Shown: positions 8,748 through 17,935 of the stretch, in pieces
How positions within the stretch are numbered: position 1 is the stretch's first letter
How the letters are laid out: each line of letters starts with the position of its first letter
Origin: Microbacterium sp.
Lineage (GTDB): Bacteria > Actinomycetota > Actinomycetes > Actinomycetales > Microbacteriaceae
DNA length: 64,000 bases
NCBI RefSeq assembly: GCF_017305435.1
Contig: NZ_JAFKIP010000007.1
Coordinates: forward strand, 186,001-250,000
Direction of reading: 5' to 3'
The notes under the pieces: model-generated
Database searches by the model: none
Told to the model about the DNA's origin: nothing
The model's input: the letters and a program-made list of their open reading frames with translations, nothing else
Translations under genes and position numbers: made by a program

Positions 8748-9520
8748 GCGCCCAGACCACGGGTCTCGTCGAGATCCACAACGTCCACAAGTCCTACGGC
8801 GGGGTCGAGGTGCTCGGCGGGATCGACCTGACGATCGCTCCGGGCGAGGTCGTCGCGATCCTCGGGGCGAGCGGATCGGGCAAGTCCACGCTCCTGCGGG
8901 CCATCAACCATCTCGAGAGGGTGGATGCCGGTTCGGTGACGGTCGACGGCGAGCTCATCGGGTACGAGAAGCGTGGCGGGAAGCTCTACGAGCTCCGAGA
9001 GAAGCAGGTGCTGGCCCGCCGCACCCAGATCGGGATCGTCTTCCAGAACTTCAACCTGTTTCCGCACCTGACGGCGCTCGAGAACGTCGCGGAGGCCCCG
9101 ATCGCGCTCGGCCGGCACACGAAGGATGACGCCCGCGAGCTCGCACTGGGACTGCTCGACCGTGTCGGGCTCGCGGACAAGGCGGGCCACTATCCGCGGC
9201 AGCTCTCCGGTGGACAGCAGCAGCGCGTCGCGATCGCCCGCGCCCTCGCGCTCACGCCCAAGGTGATCCTCTTCGACGAGCCGACGAGCGCCCTCGATCC
9301 GGAGCTCGTGGGCGAGGTGCTCGACGTCATCCGCGACCTCGCCCAGCTCGGCACGACGCTCGTCATCGTGACCCACGAGATCGGGTTCGCGCGGGAGATC
9401 GCCGACCGCGTCGTCTTCCTCGACGGCGGCCGCGTCATCGAACAGGGTCCCGCGTCGGAGGTCCTCGTCAGCCCGCGGCATCCGCGCGTGCGCGAGTTCC
9501 TCGCGAAAGTCCTCTCCTAG
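8744..9520 (+). CDS. amino-acid ABC transporter ATP-binding protein
   Basis: 258 aa ATPase of the polar amino acid (GlnQ/HisP) type. Walker A GASGSGKST near residue 44, Q-loop VFQNFNLFPHLTALEN, signature LSGGQQQRVAIARAL, Walker B VILFDEPTSALDPE, and H-loop IVTHE. Starts within the stop of the hybrid permease (ATGA), so coupled to it. With the binding protein it would energise uptake of an amino acid or S-substituted cysteine derivative; without an intact permease in the window the importer may be inactive or use a permease encoded elsewhere. Confidence 0.93.
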   Translation: MSAQTTGLVEIHNVHKSYGGVEVLGGIDLTIAPGEVVAILGASGSGKSTLLRAINHLERVDAGSVTVDGELIGYEKRGGKLYELREKQVLARRTQIGIVFQNFNLFPHLTALENVAEAPIALGRHTKDDARELALGLLDRVGLADKAGHYPRQLSGGQQQRVAIARALALTPKVILFDEPTSALDPELVGEVLDVIRDLAQLGTTLVIVTHEIGFAREIADRVVFLDGGRVIEQGPASEVLVSPRHPRVREFLAKVLS

Positions 9521-9560
9521 CCACCCCGTCCCCCACCCGAACAGAAAGCAGAACACAGCA

Positions 9561-10553
9561 ATGGCCATCAGCAAGAAGCAGGGCATCGCGATCGGCGTCG
9601 GTGTCGTCGCCGTCGCGGCGGTCGTCGGCGGCATCATCGCCGCCGTCACGGCCAACGGAGCGGCGACCGCCGCCGAACCCACGCCGAGCGCAACGAGCGC
9701 GAACGTCGCGACCGCCGACATCCAGTGGGTCCATCTCGACGAGCCCGTCCAGAAGGCGGTCGACGCGCTCGAGTCGAGCGGGTTCAGCCCCGTCACGCCG
9801 GGCAAGCTCACCGTCGCGGTCGCGGCCTACCAGCCCCCGCTCGCCTACATCCCCGAGGGCGAGACGCTCCCGGCGGGAAGCGAGCCCAACATCGGATCGC
9901 TCATCGCCGAGGCACTCGGACTCGAGTACAACCCGGTCGTCGTGGCGTGGGCGGACTGGCCCCTCGGCATCCAGTCGGGCAAGTACGACCTCATCACCTC
10001 GAACGTGACGGTCACGGAGGAGCGCAAGGAGCTCTACGACTTCGCGAGCTACCGCGTCGACCTCCTCGGCTTCTATGTCAAGTCCGACAGCAAGATCACC
10101 AAGATCGAGGACGCCGAGGACATCTCGGGGCTCAAGATCATCGTCGGCTCCGGCACCAACCAGGAGAAGGTGCTGCTCACCTGGAACCAGAAGCTGACCG
10201 ACGAGGGCAAGGCCCCCGCCGAGCTCCAGTACTACGACGACAACGCGGCGGCGACCCTCGCGATCCAGTCGGGCCGCGCGGACGCCACGTTCGGGCCGAA
10301 CGCGAGCGGTGCGTGGGCCGCGAAGGAGACGGGCGACACCCGTCTCGTCGGGACCGTGTCCGGCGGCTGGCCGCTGACGGCGAACATCGCGGCGGCGACC
10401 GCGAAGGGCAACGGTCTCATCGAGCCGGTGCAGATCGCCCTCGACGCGCTCATCCAGGGTGGCCAGTACGACGAGGTCCTGAAGATCTGGGGCCTCGAGA
10501 AGGAGCGGGTCGACACGAGCGAGATCAACCCGCCGGGTCTGCCCAAGTCCTGA
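9561..10553 (+). CDS. amino-acid ABC transporter substrate-binding protein
   Basis: 330 aa, family 3 solute-binding protein. N-terminal KKQ plus a 25-residue hydrophobic stretch, then a Thr/Ser/Pro-rich linker to about residue 55; no lipobox Cys, so it is secreted or anchored by an uncleaved signal. Family features: GKLTVAVAAYQPPLAY, YDLITSNVTVTEERKE, ISGLKIIVGSGTNQE, LAIQSGRADATFG. It lies 40 bp after the ATPase and is followed by a strong hairpin at 10563. Confidence 0.9.
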   Translation: MAISKKQGIAIGVGVVAVAAVVGGIIAAVTANGAATAAEPTPSATSANVATADIQWVHLDEPVQKAVDALESSGFSPVTPGKLTVAVAAYQPPLAYIPEGETLPAGSEPNIGSLIAEALGLEYNPVVVAWADWPLGIQSGKYDLITSNVTVTEERKELYDFASYRVDLLGFYVKSDSKITKIEDAEDISGLKIIVGSGTNQEKVLLTWNQKLTDEGKAPAELQYYDDNAAATLAIQSGRADATFGPNASGAWAAKETGDTRLVGTVSGGWPLTANIAAATAKGNGLIEPVQIALDALIQGGQYDEVLKIWGLEKERVDTSEINPPGLPKS

Positions 10554-10562
10554 CGTCCCTCG

Positions 10563-10604
10563 CCGTGCCGACCGGGCCGCGTCCACGCGGTCCGGTCGGC
10601 ACGG
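10563..10604 (+). terminator. hairpin after amino-acid binding protein
   Basis: CCGTGCCGACCGG-G-CCGCG pairs with CGCGG-T-CCGGTCGGCACGG around a TCCA loop: about 19 bp with one G-T pair, starting 10 bp after the stop. No U-tract follows. It may attenuate transcription into the downstream LLM-GNAT gene. Confidence 0.6.
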
Positions 10605-10612
10605 TGTCATCC

Positions 10613-10644
10613 CCCTCACCGCGTCGTCCCCTCACCGTGTCGTC
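10613..10644 (+). repeat. tandem 16-bp duplication before LLM-GNAT gene
   Basis: CCCTCACCGCGTCGTC is followed directly by CCCTCACCGTGTCGTC, one mismatch, ending 21 bp before the ATG at 10666. It could be a duplicated operator or simple slippage; no promoter motif is obvious inside. Confidence 0.5.
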
Positions 10645-10665
10645 TCATGCCCTTCGGAGAGTCCC

Positions 10666-12849
10666 ATGTCCCGCGTCCCCCTGTCGGTCCTCGACCTGTC
10701 GCCTTTCGGGATCGGCCAGTCCCCCGCGACGGGGCTCCGCACCACGCTCGAGCTGGCGCGCGCCGCGGAGGCGTTCGGCTATCGCCGCTTCTGGCTCGCC
10801 GAGCACCACTTCAACTCCGGCATCGCGGGGTCGGCGCCGCATGTGCTCCTCGCGGCGGTCGCCGCCACCACGGAGCGCATCCGCGTCGGCACCGCGGCGA
10901 CCATCATCGGCAACTACTCACCAGCTCAGGTGGCCGAGGCGATCGGCGTCGTCGCGGCGCTGCACCCGGGCCGCGTCGATCTCGGGATCGGACGATCGGG
11001 AGCGCGCCCACCCGCGCCGGCGCAGGTCGCCGGCGACCGAGAGGTCGACGGGCTGCTCATCCCCGCGGCGACGACGGTCTTCCCCTTCGACGCACCTCGT
11101 TTCGTCGCGCAGGCGCGCGCGCTCGGCCGCGGGGACGACGTCGGCGACCGGTTCGCGGAGGATGTCGCCGACATCCTCGCGTACTTCTCCGGTCCCTCCG
11201 CCGCACCGGGAGGCGTGACCCTGCACGCGACCCCGGCCGAGGGTCAGTCGGTCGAGACCTGGATCCACGGGTCCACACCGGGCCCGAGCGCGCGCCTCGC
11301 GGGCGCGCTGGGGCTTCCCTTCGGCGCGAACTATCACGTGGCGCCGTCGTTCGTCCTCGACGCGATCGCCGCGTACCGATCCGCTTTCCGCCCCGGGCGC
11401 CTCCCCGCACCCCAGGTCATCGTGTCGGTCGACGTCCTGGTCGCCGAAACGGATGCCGAGGCCGAACGCCTCGGAGCCGGGTACGGTCGGTGGGTGCACA
11501 GCATCCGCGCCGGCGACGGCGCTGCCCCCTACCCCGCCCCCGACGACGCGGCCGCGGATCCGCTGACGCCCGCAGAGGAGGAGATCGTCCGCGACCGCCT
11601 GCGCACCCGTTTCGTCGGGTCGCCGCACACGGTCGTCGCCCGGCTCGAGACGCTCCAGCGGGTCACGGGCGCCGACGAGCTCCTCGTCACGACGATCGCG
11701 CACGATCCCGCCGACCGCATCGCGTCGTACCGCCTGCTGGCCGACGCCTGGGGCGGGGGCGGGCGAGAGGATGCCGCGGCATCCGACCCCGCCGACGGTG
11801 CGACGACCGGCGACGACGTCACGATCCGTCTGGTCCGCACCGAGGAGTACGCCCGCGCCGGCGAGGTGACGGCGGCGGCGTACATCGCCAGCTACGGGGC
11901 GCTCTCCGATCAGTACCTCACGTCGCTGCGCGACGTCGCGGCCCGCGTGCGCGAGGGCGATGTGTGGGTCGCGACGGACCCCACGGGCGACCTCCTCGGT
12001 ACCGTGTGGGTCTCGCGCCCCAATCGTCCCCTGAACCCCGACATCGGCCGGCCCGGCGAGACCGACTTCCGCCAGCTCGCGGTCGCCCCGCACGCCCGGG
12101 GCCGCGGCATCGGCGAGGCGCTGACCCGGCACGTGATCGCACTCGCCGCCGAACGCGGCTCGCACCGGGTCGTCATGAACTCGGGGCCGGAGATGACCGG
12201 GGCGCACGCGCTGTACACCAAGCTCGGATTCCGGCGTCTGCCCGAGCGCGAACAGGAGCGCGAACTGGAACCCGGCCGCGTCGTGACCCTCCTCGCCTTC
12301 GGCTACGACCTCGACGCGGCGAACGACGGTGCGGCATCCGCGGCATCCTGGCGCATCGAGCACGTCGCATGGGACGACCCGCGCGCCGAGGCGCTGCGGG
12401 AGCGGATGGATGCCGAGGTCGGCCCTCGTTACGCCGACGCGTTCTCCGCCGCCGACGCGGATGCCGCAGCGCACGCGTTCTCGATCGACCCGGCGACGAT
12501 CGTCGCGACGATCATCGCGACGGATCGGGGTGGCGCTCCGCTCGGCCACGCGGCGCTGCGCGACCTCGCGCACGACGGCACGCGCGACCTCGAGATCAAG
12601 CGGTTCTACGTGCATCCGCGCGCACGAGGACTCGGGCTCAGTCGGGCGCTCCTTGCCGAGCTCGAGCGCATCGGCCGCGAGCGCGGCGCGCCGCGGCTCG
12701 TCCTGCAGACGGGAGATCGTCAGCACGACGCCGTCGTCCTGTACGAGAAGGCGGGCTACGCGCGCATCGCACCGTTCGAGCCCTACACTCCCTTCGCGCT
12801 CTCGCGCTGCTTCGCGAAGGAGCTCACCGCCGCGGCGGCCGTCCCCTGA
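10666..12849 (+). CDS. three-domain LLM flavin monooxygenase - GNAT - GNAT fusion
   Basis: 727 aa. Residues 1-365 are a luciferase-like, MsnO8-type flavin oxidoreductase (LSVLDLSPFGIGQSPATGL, RFWLAEHHFN, RIRVGTAATIIGNYSP, GRVDLGIGRSG). A short Ala/Asp/Gly linker leads to GNAT domain 1 at about 382-548 with acetyl-CoA loop VAPHARGRGIGEA and the closing ALYTKLGFRRL. GNAT domain 2 spans about 561-727 (VHPRARGLGLSRA, VVLYEKAGYAR). Monooxygenase and N-acetyltransferase are separate proteins in Bacillus yxe/snd organosulfur pathways, so one chain here would both acetylate and oxidise a substrate; that is inference. ATG chosen because GGAGAG lies seven bases upstream. Last gene of the plus operon; a hairpin overlaps the stop. 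Confidence 0.85.
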   Translation: MSRVPLSVLDLSPFGIGQSPATGLRTTLELARAAEAFGYRRFWLAEHHFNSGIAGSAPHVLLAAVAATTERIRVGTAATIIGNYSPAQVAEAIGVVAALHPGRVDLGIGRSGARPPAPAQVAGDREVDGLLIPAATTVFPFDAPRFVAQARALGRGDDVGDRFAEDVADILAYFSGPSAAPGGVTLHATPAEGQSVETWIHGSTPGPSARLAGALGLPFGANYHVAPSFVLDAIAAYRSAFRPGRLPAPQVIVSVDVLVAETDAEAERLGAGYGRWVHSIRAGDGAAPYPAPDDAAADPLTPAEEEIVRDRLRTRFVGSPHTVVARLETLQRVTGADELLVTTIAHDPADRIASYRLLADAWGGGGREDAAASDPADGATTGDDVTIRLVRTEEYARAGEVTAAAYIASYGALSDQYLTSLRDVAARVREGDVWVATDPTGDLLGTVWVSRPNRPLNPDIGRPGETDFRQLAVAPHARGRGIGEALTRHVIALAAERGSHRVVMNSGPEMTGAHALYTKLGFRRLPEREQERELEPGRVVTLLAFGYDLDAANDGAASAASWRIEHVAWDDPRAEALRERMDAEVGPRYADAFSAADADAAAHAFSIDPATIVATIIATDRGGAPLGHAALRDLAHDGTRDLEIKRFYVHPRARGLGLSRALLAELERIGRERGAPRLVLQTGDRQHDAVVLYEKAGYARIAPFEPYTPFALSRCFAKELTAAAAVP

Positions 12850-12866
12850 GACCGCTCAGGGGACGG
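12839..12866. terminator. bidirectional hairpin between convergent genes
   Basis: CCGTCCCCTGAG, loop ACCG, CTCAGGGGACGG: a perfect 12-bp stem that contains the stop codon of the LLM-GNAT gene and lies 26 bp from the DUF1684 stop on the other strand. Confidence 0.7.
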
Positions 12867-12892
12867 CGGCCGGGCGTGGAGGCGCCGAGACT

Positions 12893-13759
12893 TCAGGCCG
12901 GAACCTGCGATGTCTCGCCGTGCACGCGAGACCGCGGCGTCTTCTCCCCCGCTTCGATCGCGATCGGCAGGCGGTTCTCGCTCGGCGGGAGCGGGCACGT
13001 CGCGAAATCGGTGTACGCGCACGGCAGATTGGTCGCGCGGGTGAAGTCGATCGTCGTCCAGCCGCTCTTATCCGGAGCATCGACGGCGACGGCGCGGTTC
13101 GCGGCGTACGTCGTGACGCCGCTCGTCGCGTCGGTGAAGAGGACGAGCAGTCCGCTGCCGCGGCCGGGGAACGCGGTGAGCGCGAACGACTCCCCCCGCC
13201 AGGCGAACTCCAGCCGACCCGGCGCTTCGTACACGTGGGTGAGCCCGTCGACCGCGGAGCCGACCGCGGTCGGCCGCGGGTGATCGAACGGAACGAATCG
13301 GGCCGCGACCCGCCATCCAGGGTCCGGCAGATACGCGGGTGTACCGGGATACGCCGCCAGGAAGGGATGGTCGGACCGCCGGGGTCGCACGATCGTGTGC
13401 CCGCCGCGCTGCGCGAGCTCGATCGCGCCCGTCACCTCACCGTCGGTGAACGAGAGGAAGACGGACGCGCGCTCGGGGAGCACGCCGAGTACGTGACGGT
13501 CGGTGATGACCTCGCCGTCCAGCGTCAGCCGTTCGTCGTCCCGCAACTCGACGACGGTCCCCTCCGTCCCCGCGCCACCGCTGCTCCACGCACCCGGTGC
13601 CCCGTCCAGGCGGACGGGTTCCGCGCCGAGCCAGTGCAGGCCCGTGATCGCGTGGAAGCCGAGCGGGTCGTTCCGGCGCTCCTCGTGGGCGCGGTGCCAC
13701 GTGTCCCACTCGTCGGCGAACTGCGCGCGGTCGATGCCGGCATCGGTCGTGCTGGTCAT
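12893..13759 (-). CDS. DUF1684 domain protein
   Basis: 288 aa, no signal peptide. Matches the DUF1684 layout: N-terminal helix FADEWDTWHRAHEERRNDPLG followed by TGLHWL, central beta-rich core (HPFLAAYPGTPAYLPDP, GWRVAARFVPF) and the conserved C-terminal NLPCAYTDFATCPLPPSENRLPIAIEAGE block with two Cys. Biochemical function is unknown. It is the last gene of the seven-gene peptide-import/LLM operon, 62 bp after the LLM gene. GGAGAG precedes the ATG. Confidence 0.82.
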   Translation of the reverse strand: MTSTTDAGIDRAQFADEWDTWHRAHEERRNDPLGFHAITGLHWLGAEPVRLDGAPGAWSSGGAGTEGTVVELRDDERLTLDGEVITDRHVLGVLPERASVFLSFTDGEVTGAIELAQRGGHTIVRPRRSDHPFLAAYPGTPAYLPDPGWRVAARFVPFDHPRPTAVGSAVDGLTHVYEAPGRLEFAWRGESFALTAFPGRGSGLLVLFTDATSGVTTYAANRAVAVDAPDKSGWTTIDFTRATNLPCAYTDFATCPLPPSENRLPIAIEAGEKTPRSRVHGETSQVPA

Positions 13760-13821
13760 GGTCTCTCCTGTCGTCGATTCCCGGTCGTCGTTTCGAGGGT
13801 GGATGCCGCGGGCACGCCCGG

Positions 13822-14880
13822 TCAGGCGGCGCTGCCGACCGCGGCGGCCGTGCGCGCGGCGACGAGCGGCAGGACGGCGTGACGGACGTCGAACAGGATC
13901 TGCCGATACTCCTCGAGGGCGAAGCCGTAGGGCAGGGCGACCCGCAGCTCGGTGCGGCCGTCGAACGAGGGATCCGACGCGAGGCGATCGGCGATCTCCG
14001 CGGCAGTGCCGTACAGGTCGCGCTGGAAGACGATGCGGCGGGAGCCGACGGTGACCGGCTGCGCCGTCCGCACATCGCGCTCGCTCGCATAGGCGGCATA
14101 GTGCGCGCGCTGAGCCGCCGTGGCCGTGTCGATGGGCAGGATGACTCTCTCGACGGCGACCTCGGGGACATCGCCGCCCCCGTCGTCACTGGTGAACAGA
14201 CGGTGGTACTCCGCGATGTGGATCGCCTGCGCCTCCTCGAACGTGTCCGCCGCGTCGCCGTCGCCGACGTTTCCGAGGAGGAGCTTCAGGCCGCGCGCCG
14301 CAGCCCATCGCACGGAGCGGAGCGAGCCGCCCCCGAGCCACACGCGCCGACGCAGGGCCGGGACGTGCGGCTGGATGCGCGGCACCTGCGGCCCGTACGG
14401 GGTGGAGAGCGGGTCCGCGCCGAGGACGTGGCCTTCGAGCGCTTCCAGGAACCGCGAGATGAGCTCGAACGGGTCCGCGCCCGGATCGGCGTCGGGCCGG
14501 CCGAGCGCGCGCAGCAGATCGGCGTGCGGAGCAGAGGTCGAGACGCCGACGTTCAGTCGGCCGCCGGAGAGCGCGTCGACCGTCGCGAAGTCCTCCGCGA
14601 GCCGGAACGGCGTCTCGTAGCCGAGCGGGATGACATCGGTCTCGAGCCGGATGCGGCTCGTACGCTGCGTGACTGCGGCGAGGAACGTGAGGGCCGAGGA
14701 GACTCCCCGCTCCAGGTGCCGCTGCCGCACCCCGGCCACGTCGAAGCCGAGCTCCTCGGCGTAGGCGAACAGGTCGAGGGTCTCTTCCAACCCCGCCCGG
14801 GGGTCGTGCTCGGGGTACGTGCCCGCGACGATGATCCCCGTCGCGGGGATGAGGCTGTGCGAGTCGGTATCGGTGGTCAT
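13822..14880 (-). CDS. LLM-class flavin-dependent oxidoreductase
   Basis: 352 aa TIM-barrel of the bacterial luciferase superfamily: LFAYAEELGFDVAGVRQRHLE, TSRIRLETDVIPLGYETPFRLAEDFATVDALSGGRL split over the FMN-binding strands, VWLGGGSLRSVRWAAARGLKLLLGN, and a C-terminal helical cap. Oxidises a substrate with FMNH2 supplied by a separate reductase. The ATG at 14880 overlaps the M20 stop (ATGA); a longer frame upstream would run through the M20 gene and is rejected. The pairing with an M20 enzyme mirrors N-acetyl-cysteine-derivative pathways. Confidence 0.88.
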   Translation of the reverse strand: MTTDTDSHSLIPATGIIVAGTYPEHDPRAGLEETLDLFAYAEELGFDVAGVRQRHLERGVSSALTFLAAVTQRTSRIRLETDVIPLGYETPFRLAEDFATVDALSGGRLNVGVSTSAPHADLLRALGRPDADPGADPFELISRFLEALEGHVLGADPLSTPYGPQVPRIQPHVPALRRRVWLGGGSLRSVRWAAARGLKLLLGNVGDGDAADTFEEAQAIHIAEYHRLFTSDDGGGDVPEVAVERVILPIDTATAAQRAHYAAYASERDVRTAQPVTVGSRRIVFQRDLYGTAAEIADRLASDPSFDGRTELRVALPYGFALEEYRQILFDVRHAVLPLVAARTAAAVGSAA

Positions 14881-16271
14881 GTCGTCGCCTTCTTTCTGCT
14901 GTCGGTTCGTTCCGGGCCGTCGATTCGACGGGCGCGCGCAGAGCCGCCCGGGTCGTGGAACGTCCGCACGACGTCGTCGAGCGCCGTGACGGTGAGTTCG
15001 AGCGAGGCGACGTCGATCCGTTCGTCGTTGCCGTGGAAGAGACGCCGGAACGTGCCGTAGTCCCACCGCTCGCTGAGCACGCCGAAGCCGTAGGCCGGGA
15101 TGCCGCGACGACGGTAGAAGCGGCCGTCGGTGCCGCCGACGCCCAGCATCGGCAGAAGCTCGGCACCCGGGTGCACGCGACGGACGGCGGACCCGAGGGC
15201 GTCGAACAAGGGGGTGTCGGTGGGTGACAGCGTCGCCTCGCCGAACCAGTCGCCCTCGATCTCGATGTGCTCCAGCAGGTCGCCCAGCGCGTCGCGCAGC
15301 TGACCTTCGACGTCCTCGCGCGAGACACCCGGGAGAACCCGGATGTCCAGCTGCACGGTGGCCTCTCCGGGGATGACGTTGCCCTTCTCACCCGCGCGCA
15401 CCACGTTGGGCGAGACGGTCGTGTGCGTCGACGCGTGTGCGAAGCCCGCCAGCGCGCCGAGGTGCGGCAGCACGTCGTCGATGCGGTCGGCGTCGACGAG
15501 CGCCGCGGTCGTCTCGGCATCCAGATCGAGCGCTCGGGCGTAGTCGCGCCACTGCGGGGTGATGACGGCGGGCGCTCGGTGGCGGCTCAGGCGGACGACC
15601 GCCTCGGCGGCGAGCACGGCGGCGTTGCGGGCGCCCCACGGCGCCGATCCGTGTCCCGGAGTCCCCGTCACCCGCAGGCGCCGCCCGGCGCCGCCCTTCT
15701 CCCCCACCATGACGGTGATCCCGGGACGGGGGCCCGCGTGGGCGCCGCCCGACTCGGTGAGCACGTAGTCGGCGTCGATCAGGTCGAGTCGGTGCTCGGT
15801 GAGCCACTCGACGCCGAACCGGCTGCCGTTCTCCTCGTCGGCGACGGCCGCGAACACGAGGTCGCCGCGCGGCCGGAAGCCTTCGACGGCGAGCCGGCGC
15901 GTCACGGCGGCGTACGCCGCCGTGAGGTTCAGCATGTCGATCGCCCCGCGCCCCCACACGACACCGTCGACGATCTCCGCGGCGAACGGATCGCGCGACC
16001 ACCCCGCGGGCTCGACAGGCACGACATCGGTGTGCCCGACGAGAGCGAGCGCGGGAGCCGAGGCGTCGGTGCCCTCGATCCGGACGACGAGGGACGTACG
16101 CCCCGGGTGCGGCTCGACCGTCACCCCTTCCAGCCCCGAGCCCTCGAAGTAGCGCAGGAGCGTCTCGACCTGGCGGTGCTCACCGCCGCCGTCGGGCGCG
16201 CCGTCGTTGACGGCCTCGCCTCGAATGAGCTGCTGCAGGAGCTCCACGGTGTCGCGCCCGAGGTCGCTCAT
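14877..16271 (-). CDS. M20 family metallopeptidase/deacylase, intact
   Basis: 464 aa, normal length. All metal and catalytic residues are visible: GHTDVVPV (His and Asp), WGRGAIDMLN (bridging Asp), VADEENGSRFG (general base Glu and ligand Glu), later VLTESGGA, and the C-terminal ligand His in LFHGNDERID. The dimerisation domain (GTPGHGSAPWGARN) is present. Family members are aminoacylases, N-acetyl deacetylases or dipeptidases; next to an LLM enzyme, removal of an N-acyl group is the likely role. Overlaps both the preceding ATPase stop and the following LLM start by four bases. It is the intact counterpart of the truncated M20 part at 7557. Confidence 0.93.
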   Translation of the reverse strand: MSDLGRDTVELLQQLIRGEAVNDGAPDGGGEHRQVETLLRYFEGSGLEGVTVEPHPGRTSLVVRIEGTDASAPALALVGHTDVVPVEPAGWSRDPFAAEIVDGVVWGRGAIDMLNLTAAYAAVTRRLAVEGFRPRGDLVFAAVADEENGSRFGVEWLTEHRLDLIDADYVLTESGGAHAGPRPGITVMVGEKGGAGRRLRVTGTPGHGSAPWGARNAAVLAAEAVVRLSRHRAPAVITPQWRDYARALDLDAETTAALVDADRIDDVLPHLGALAGFAHASTHTTVSPNVVRAGEKGNVIPGEATVQLDIRVLPGVSREDVEGQLRDALGDLLEHIEIEGDWFGEATLSPTDTPLFDALGSAVRRVHPGAELLPMLGVGGTDGRFYRRRGIPAYGFGVLSERWDYGTFRRLFHGNDERIDVASLELTVTALDDVVRTFHDPGGSARARRIDGPERTDSRKKATT

Positions 16272-17935
16272 GCCGGCACCCCCTGCGGGGCCCGTCGGCC
16301 GGGGATCGCGTCGATGAGTCGCCGCGTGTAGTCATGGCGCGGCGTCGTCAGGACGACGGAGGTCCGTCCCTCCTCGACGACCCGGCCGGCCTGCATGACG
16401 GCGACCCGATCGGAGATCTCCCGCACGACGGAGAGATCGTGACTGATGAAGAGGTACGCGACACCCGAATCACGCTGGATCTCGGCGAGGAGGGCGAGGA
16501 TCTGCGCCTGCACCGAGACGTCGAGCGCGGACACCGCCTCGTCGAGCACGACGAGCTCCGGTCGCAGGGCGAGCGCGCGCGCGATCGCGACGCGCTGGCG
16601 CTGCCCACCCGACAGCTCCGCCGGGCGGCGGCGCGCGAGGTCGGCGGGGAGTGCTACCTGATCGAGCAGCTCGCGCACGCGCGCGGCCCGCTCGGCGCGA
16701 TCGCCGACGCCGTAGGCGCGCAGCGGCTCGTCGACGATGTCGGCGATCGAGAACAGCGGGTCGAGGGACGCGAACGGGCTCTGGTGGACGAGCTGCAACC
16801 GTCGCCGGATGGTCCGCAGCTCCTCTCGACGCGCGTGGACGAGATCCACCCCGTCGAAGCGGATCTCCCCCGCCGTCGGGCGTTCGAGGCGCAGCGCGAG
16901 ACGCGCCGTCGTCGTTTTGCCGGACCCCGACTCTCCCACGATCGCGACGGTCTCCCCGCGACCGACGGCGAGCGAGACGTCGTCGACCGCGACGAGGGGG
17001 ACTCTGCCGGGCAGCGCGAACTCCTTGCGGAGTCGGACGAGCTCGAGGAGCGGCGCGGCATCCTTCGGCGCCTGCCTTTCGAAATGCTCCGACGAGGAGC
17101 GCTCCGACGAGGAGACCGGGCGGGACGCGACCCGCAGGATCGGTGCCGCACGCAGCCCGGGCGCCGCCGCGATGAGCGCGCGGGTGTAGGGATGCCGCGG
17201 AGCGGCGAGCACCTGCGGCGCCGACCCTTCCTCGACGATCCGGCCGTGCTGCATCACGATGATGCGGTCCGCACGGTCCGCGGCGACGCCGAGGTCGTGC
17301 GTGATGAGGAGGACGGCGGTGCCGAGGTCGCGCGCGAGGAGATCCAGGTGGTCGAGGATCTGCTTCTGCACGGTGACGTCGAGTGCGCTCGTCGGCTCGT
17401 CCGCGATCACGAGCTGCGGGTCGGCGGCGAGCGCCGTCGCGATGAGCGCGCGCTGGGTCATCCCACCGGAGAACTGGTGCGGGAACTGCAGCGCGCGAGC
17501 CTTGGGATCGGAGATCCCCGCCAGGCGGAGCAGTTCGACGGCGCGCGCATCGGCGCCGCGCCGCCCGGCGAGCCCATGGATGACGAGGGGCTCCCCGACC
17601 TGCCGCCCGACGCGCTTGACGGGGTTGAGGCTCGTCGCCGGGTCCTGCGGGATGAGCCCGATCCGCCGGCCCCGCACGTCGCGCCACGCCCGCGGCGACA
17701 GCCGCGACAGGTCGTCTCCGTCGAGGCGGATCGAGCCGGCATCCACCGCGGCATTCCGGGCGAGGAGATGGATGACCGCGTGCGCCGTCGTGCTCTTGCC
17801 CGAGCCCGACTCTCCGACGATCGCGACGATCTCCCCCCGGTCGACGGTGAAGCTGACGTCGTCGACCGCCGTGCGGGTCGATCCCGCGACGGCATAGGAG
17901 ACGGTGAGTCCGTCGACCTCGAGCAGCGCGGTCAT
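16268..17935 (-). CDS. oligopeptide-type ABC transporter, fused double ATPase (DppD-DppF type)
   Basis: 555 aa containing two complete nucleotide-binding domains in one chain. Domain 1 (about 1-255): Walker [56 protein letters not shown] linker with an ERSSSEHFERQ stretch leads to domain 2 (about 295-545): [54 protein letters not shown]. In domain 2 the usual DEPTSALD reads DEAVSALD, as in many DppF proteins. Start ATG at 17935 overlaps the permease stop; the long upstream extension lies inside the permease gene and is rejected. Confidence 0.93.
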   Translation of the reverse strand: MTALLEVDGLTVSYAVAGSTRTAVDDVSFTVDRGEIVAIVGESGSGKSTTAHAVIHLLARNAAVDAGSIRLDGDDLSRLSPRAWRDVRGRRIGLIPQDPATSLNPVKRVGRQVGEPLVIHGLAGRRGADARAVELLRLAGISDPKARALQFPHQFSGGMTQRALIATALAADPQLVIADEPTSALDVTVQKQILDHLDLLARDLGTAVLLITHDLGVAADRADRIIVMQHGRIVEEGSAPQVLAAPRHPYTRALIAAAPGLRAAPILRVASRPVSSSERSSSEHFERQAPKDAAPLLELVRLRKEFALPGRVPLVAVDDVSLAVGRGETVAIVGESGSGKTTTARLALRLERPTAGEIRFDGVDLVHARREELRTIRRRLQLVHQSPFASLDPLFSIADIVDEPLRAYGVGDRAERAARVRELLDQVALPADLARRRPAELSGGQRQRVAIARALALRPELVVLDEAVSALDVSVQAQILALLAEIQRDSGVAYLFISHDLSVVREISDRVAVMQAGRVVEEGRTSVVLTTPRHDYTRRLIDAIPGRRAPQGVPA

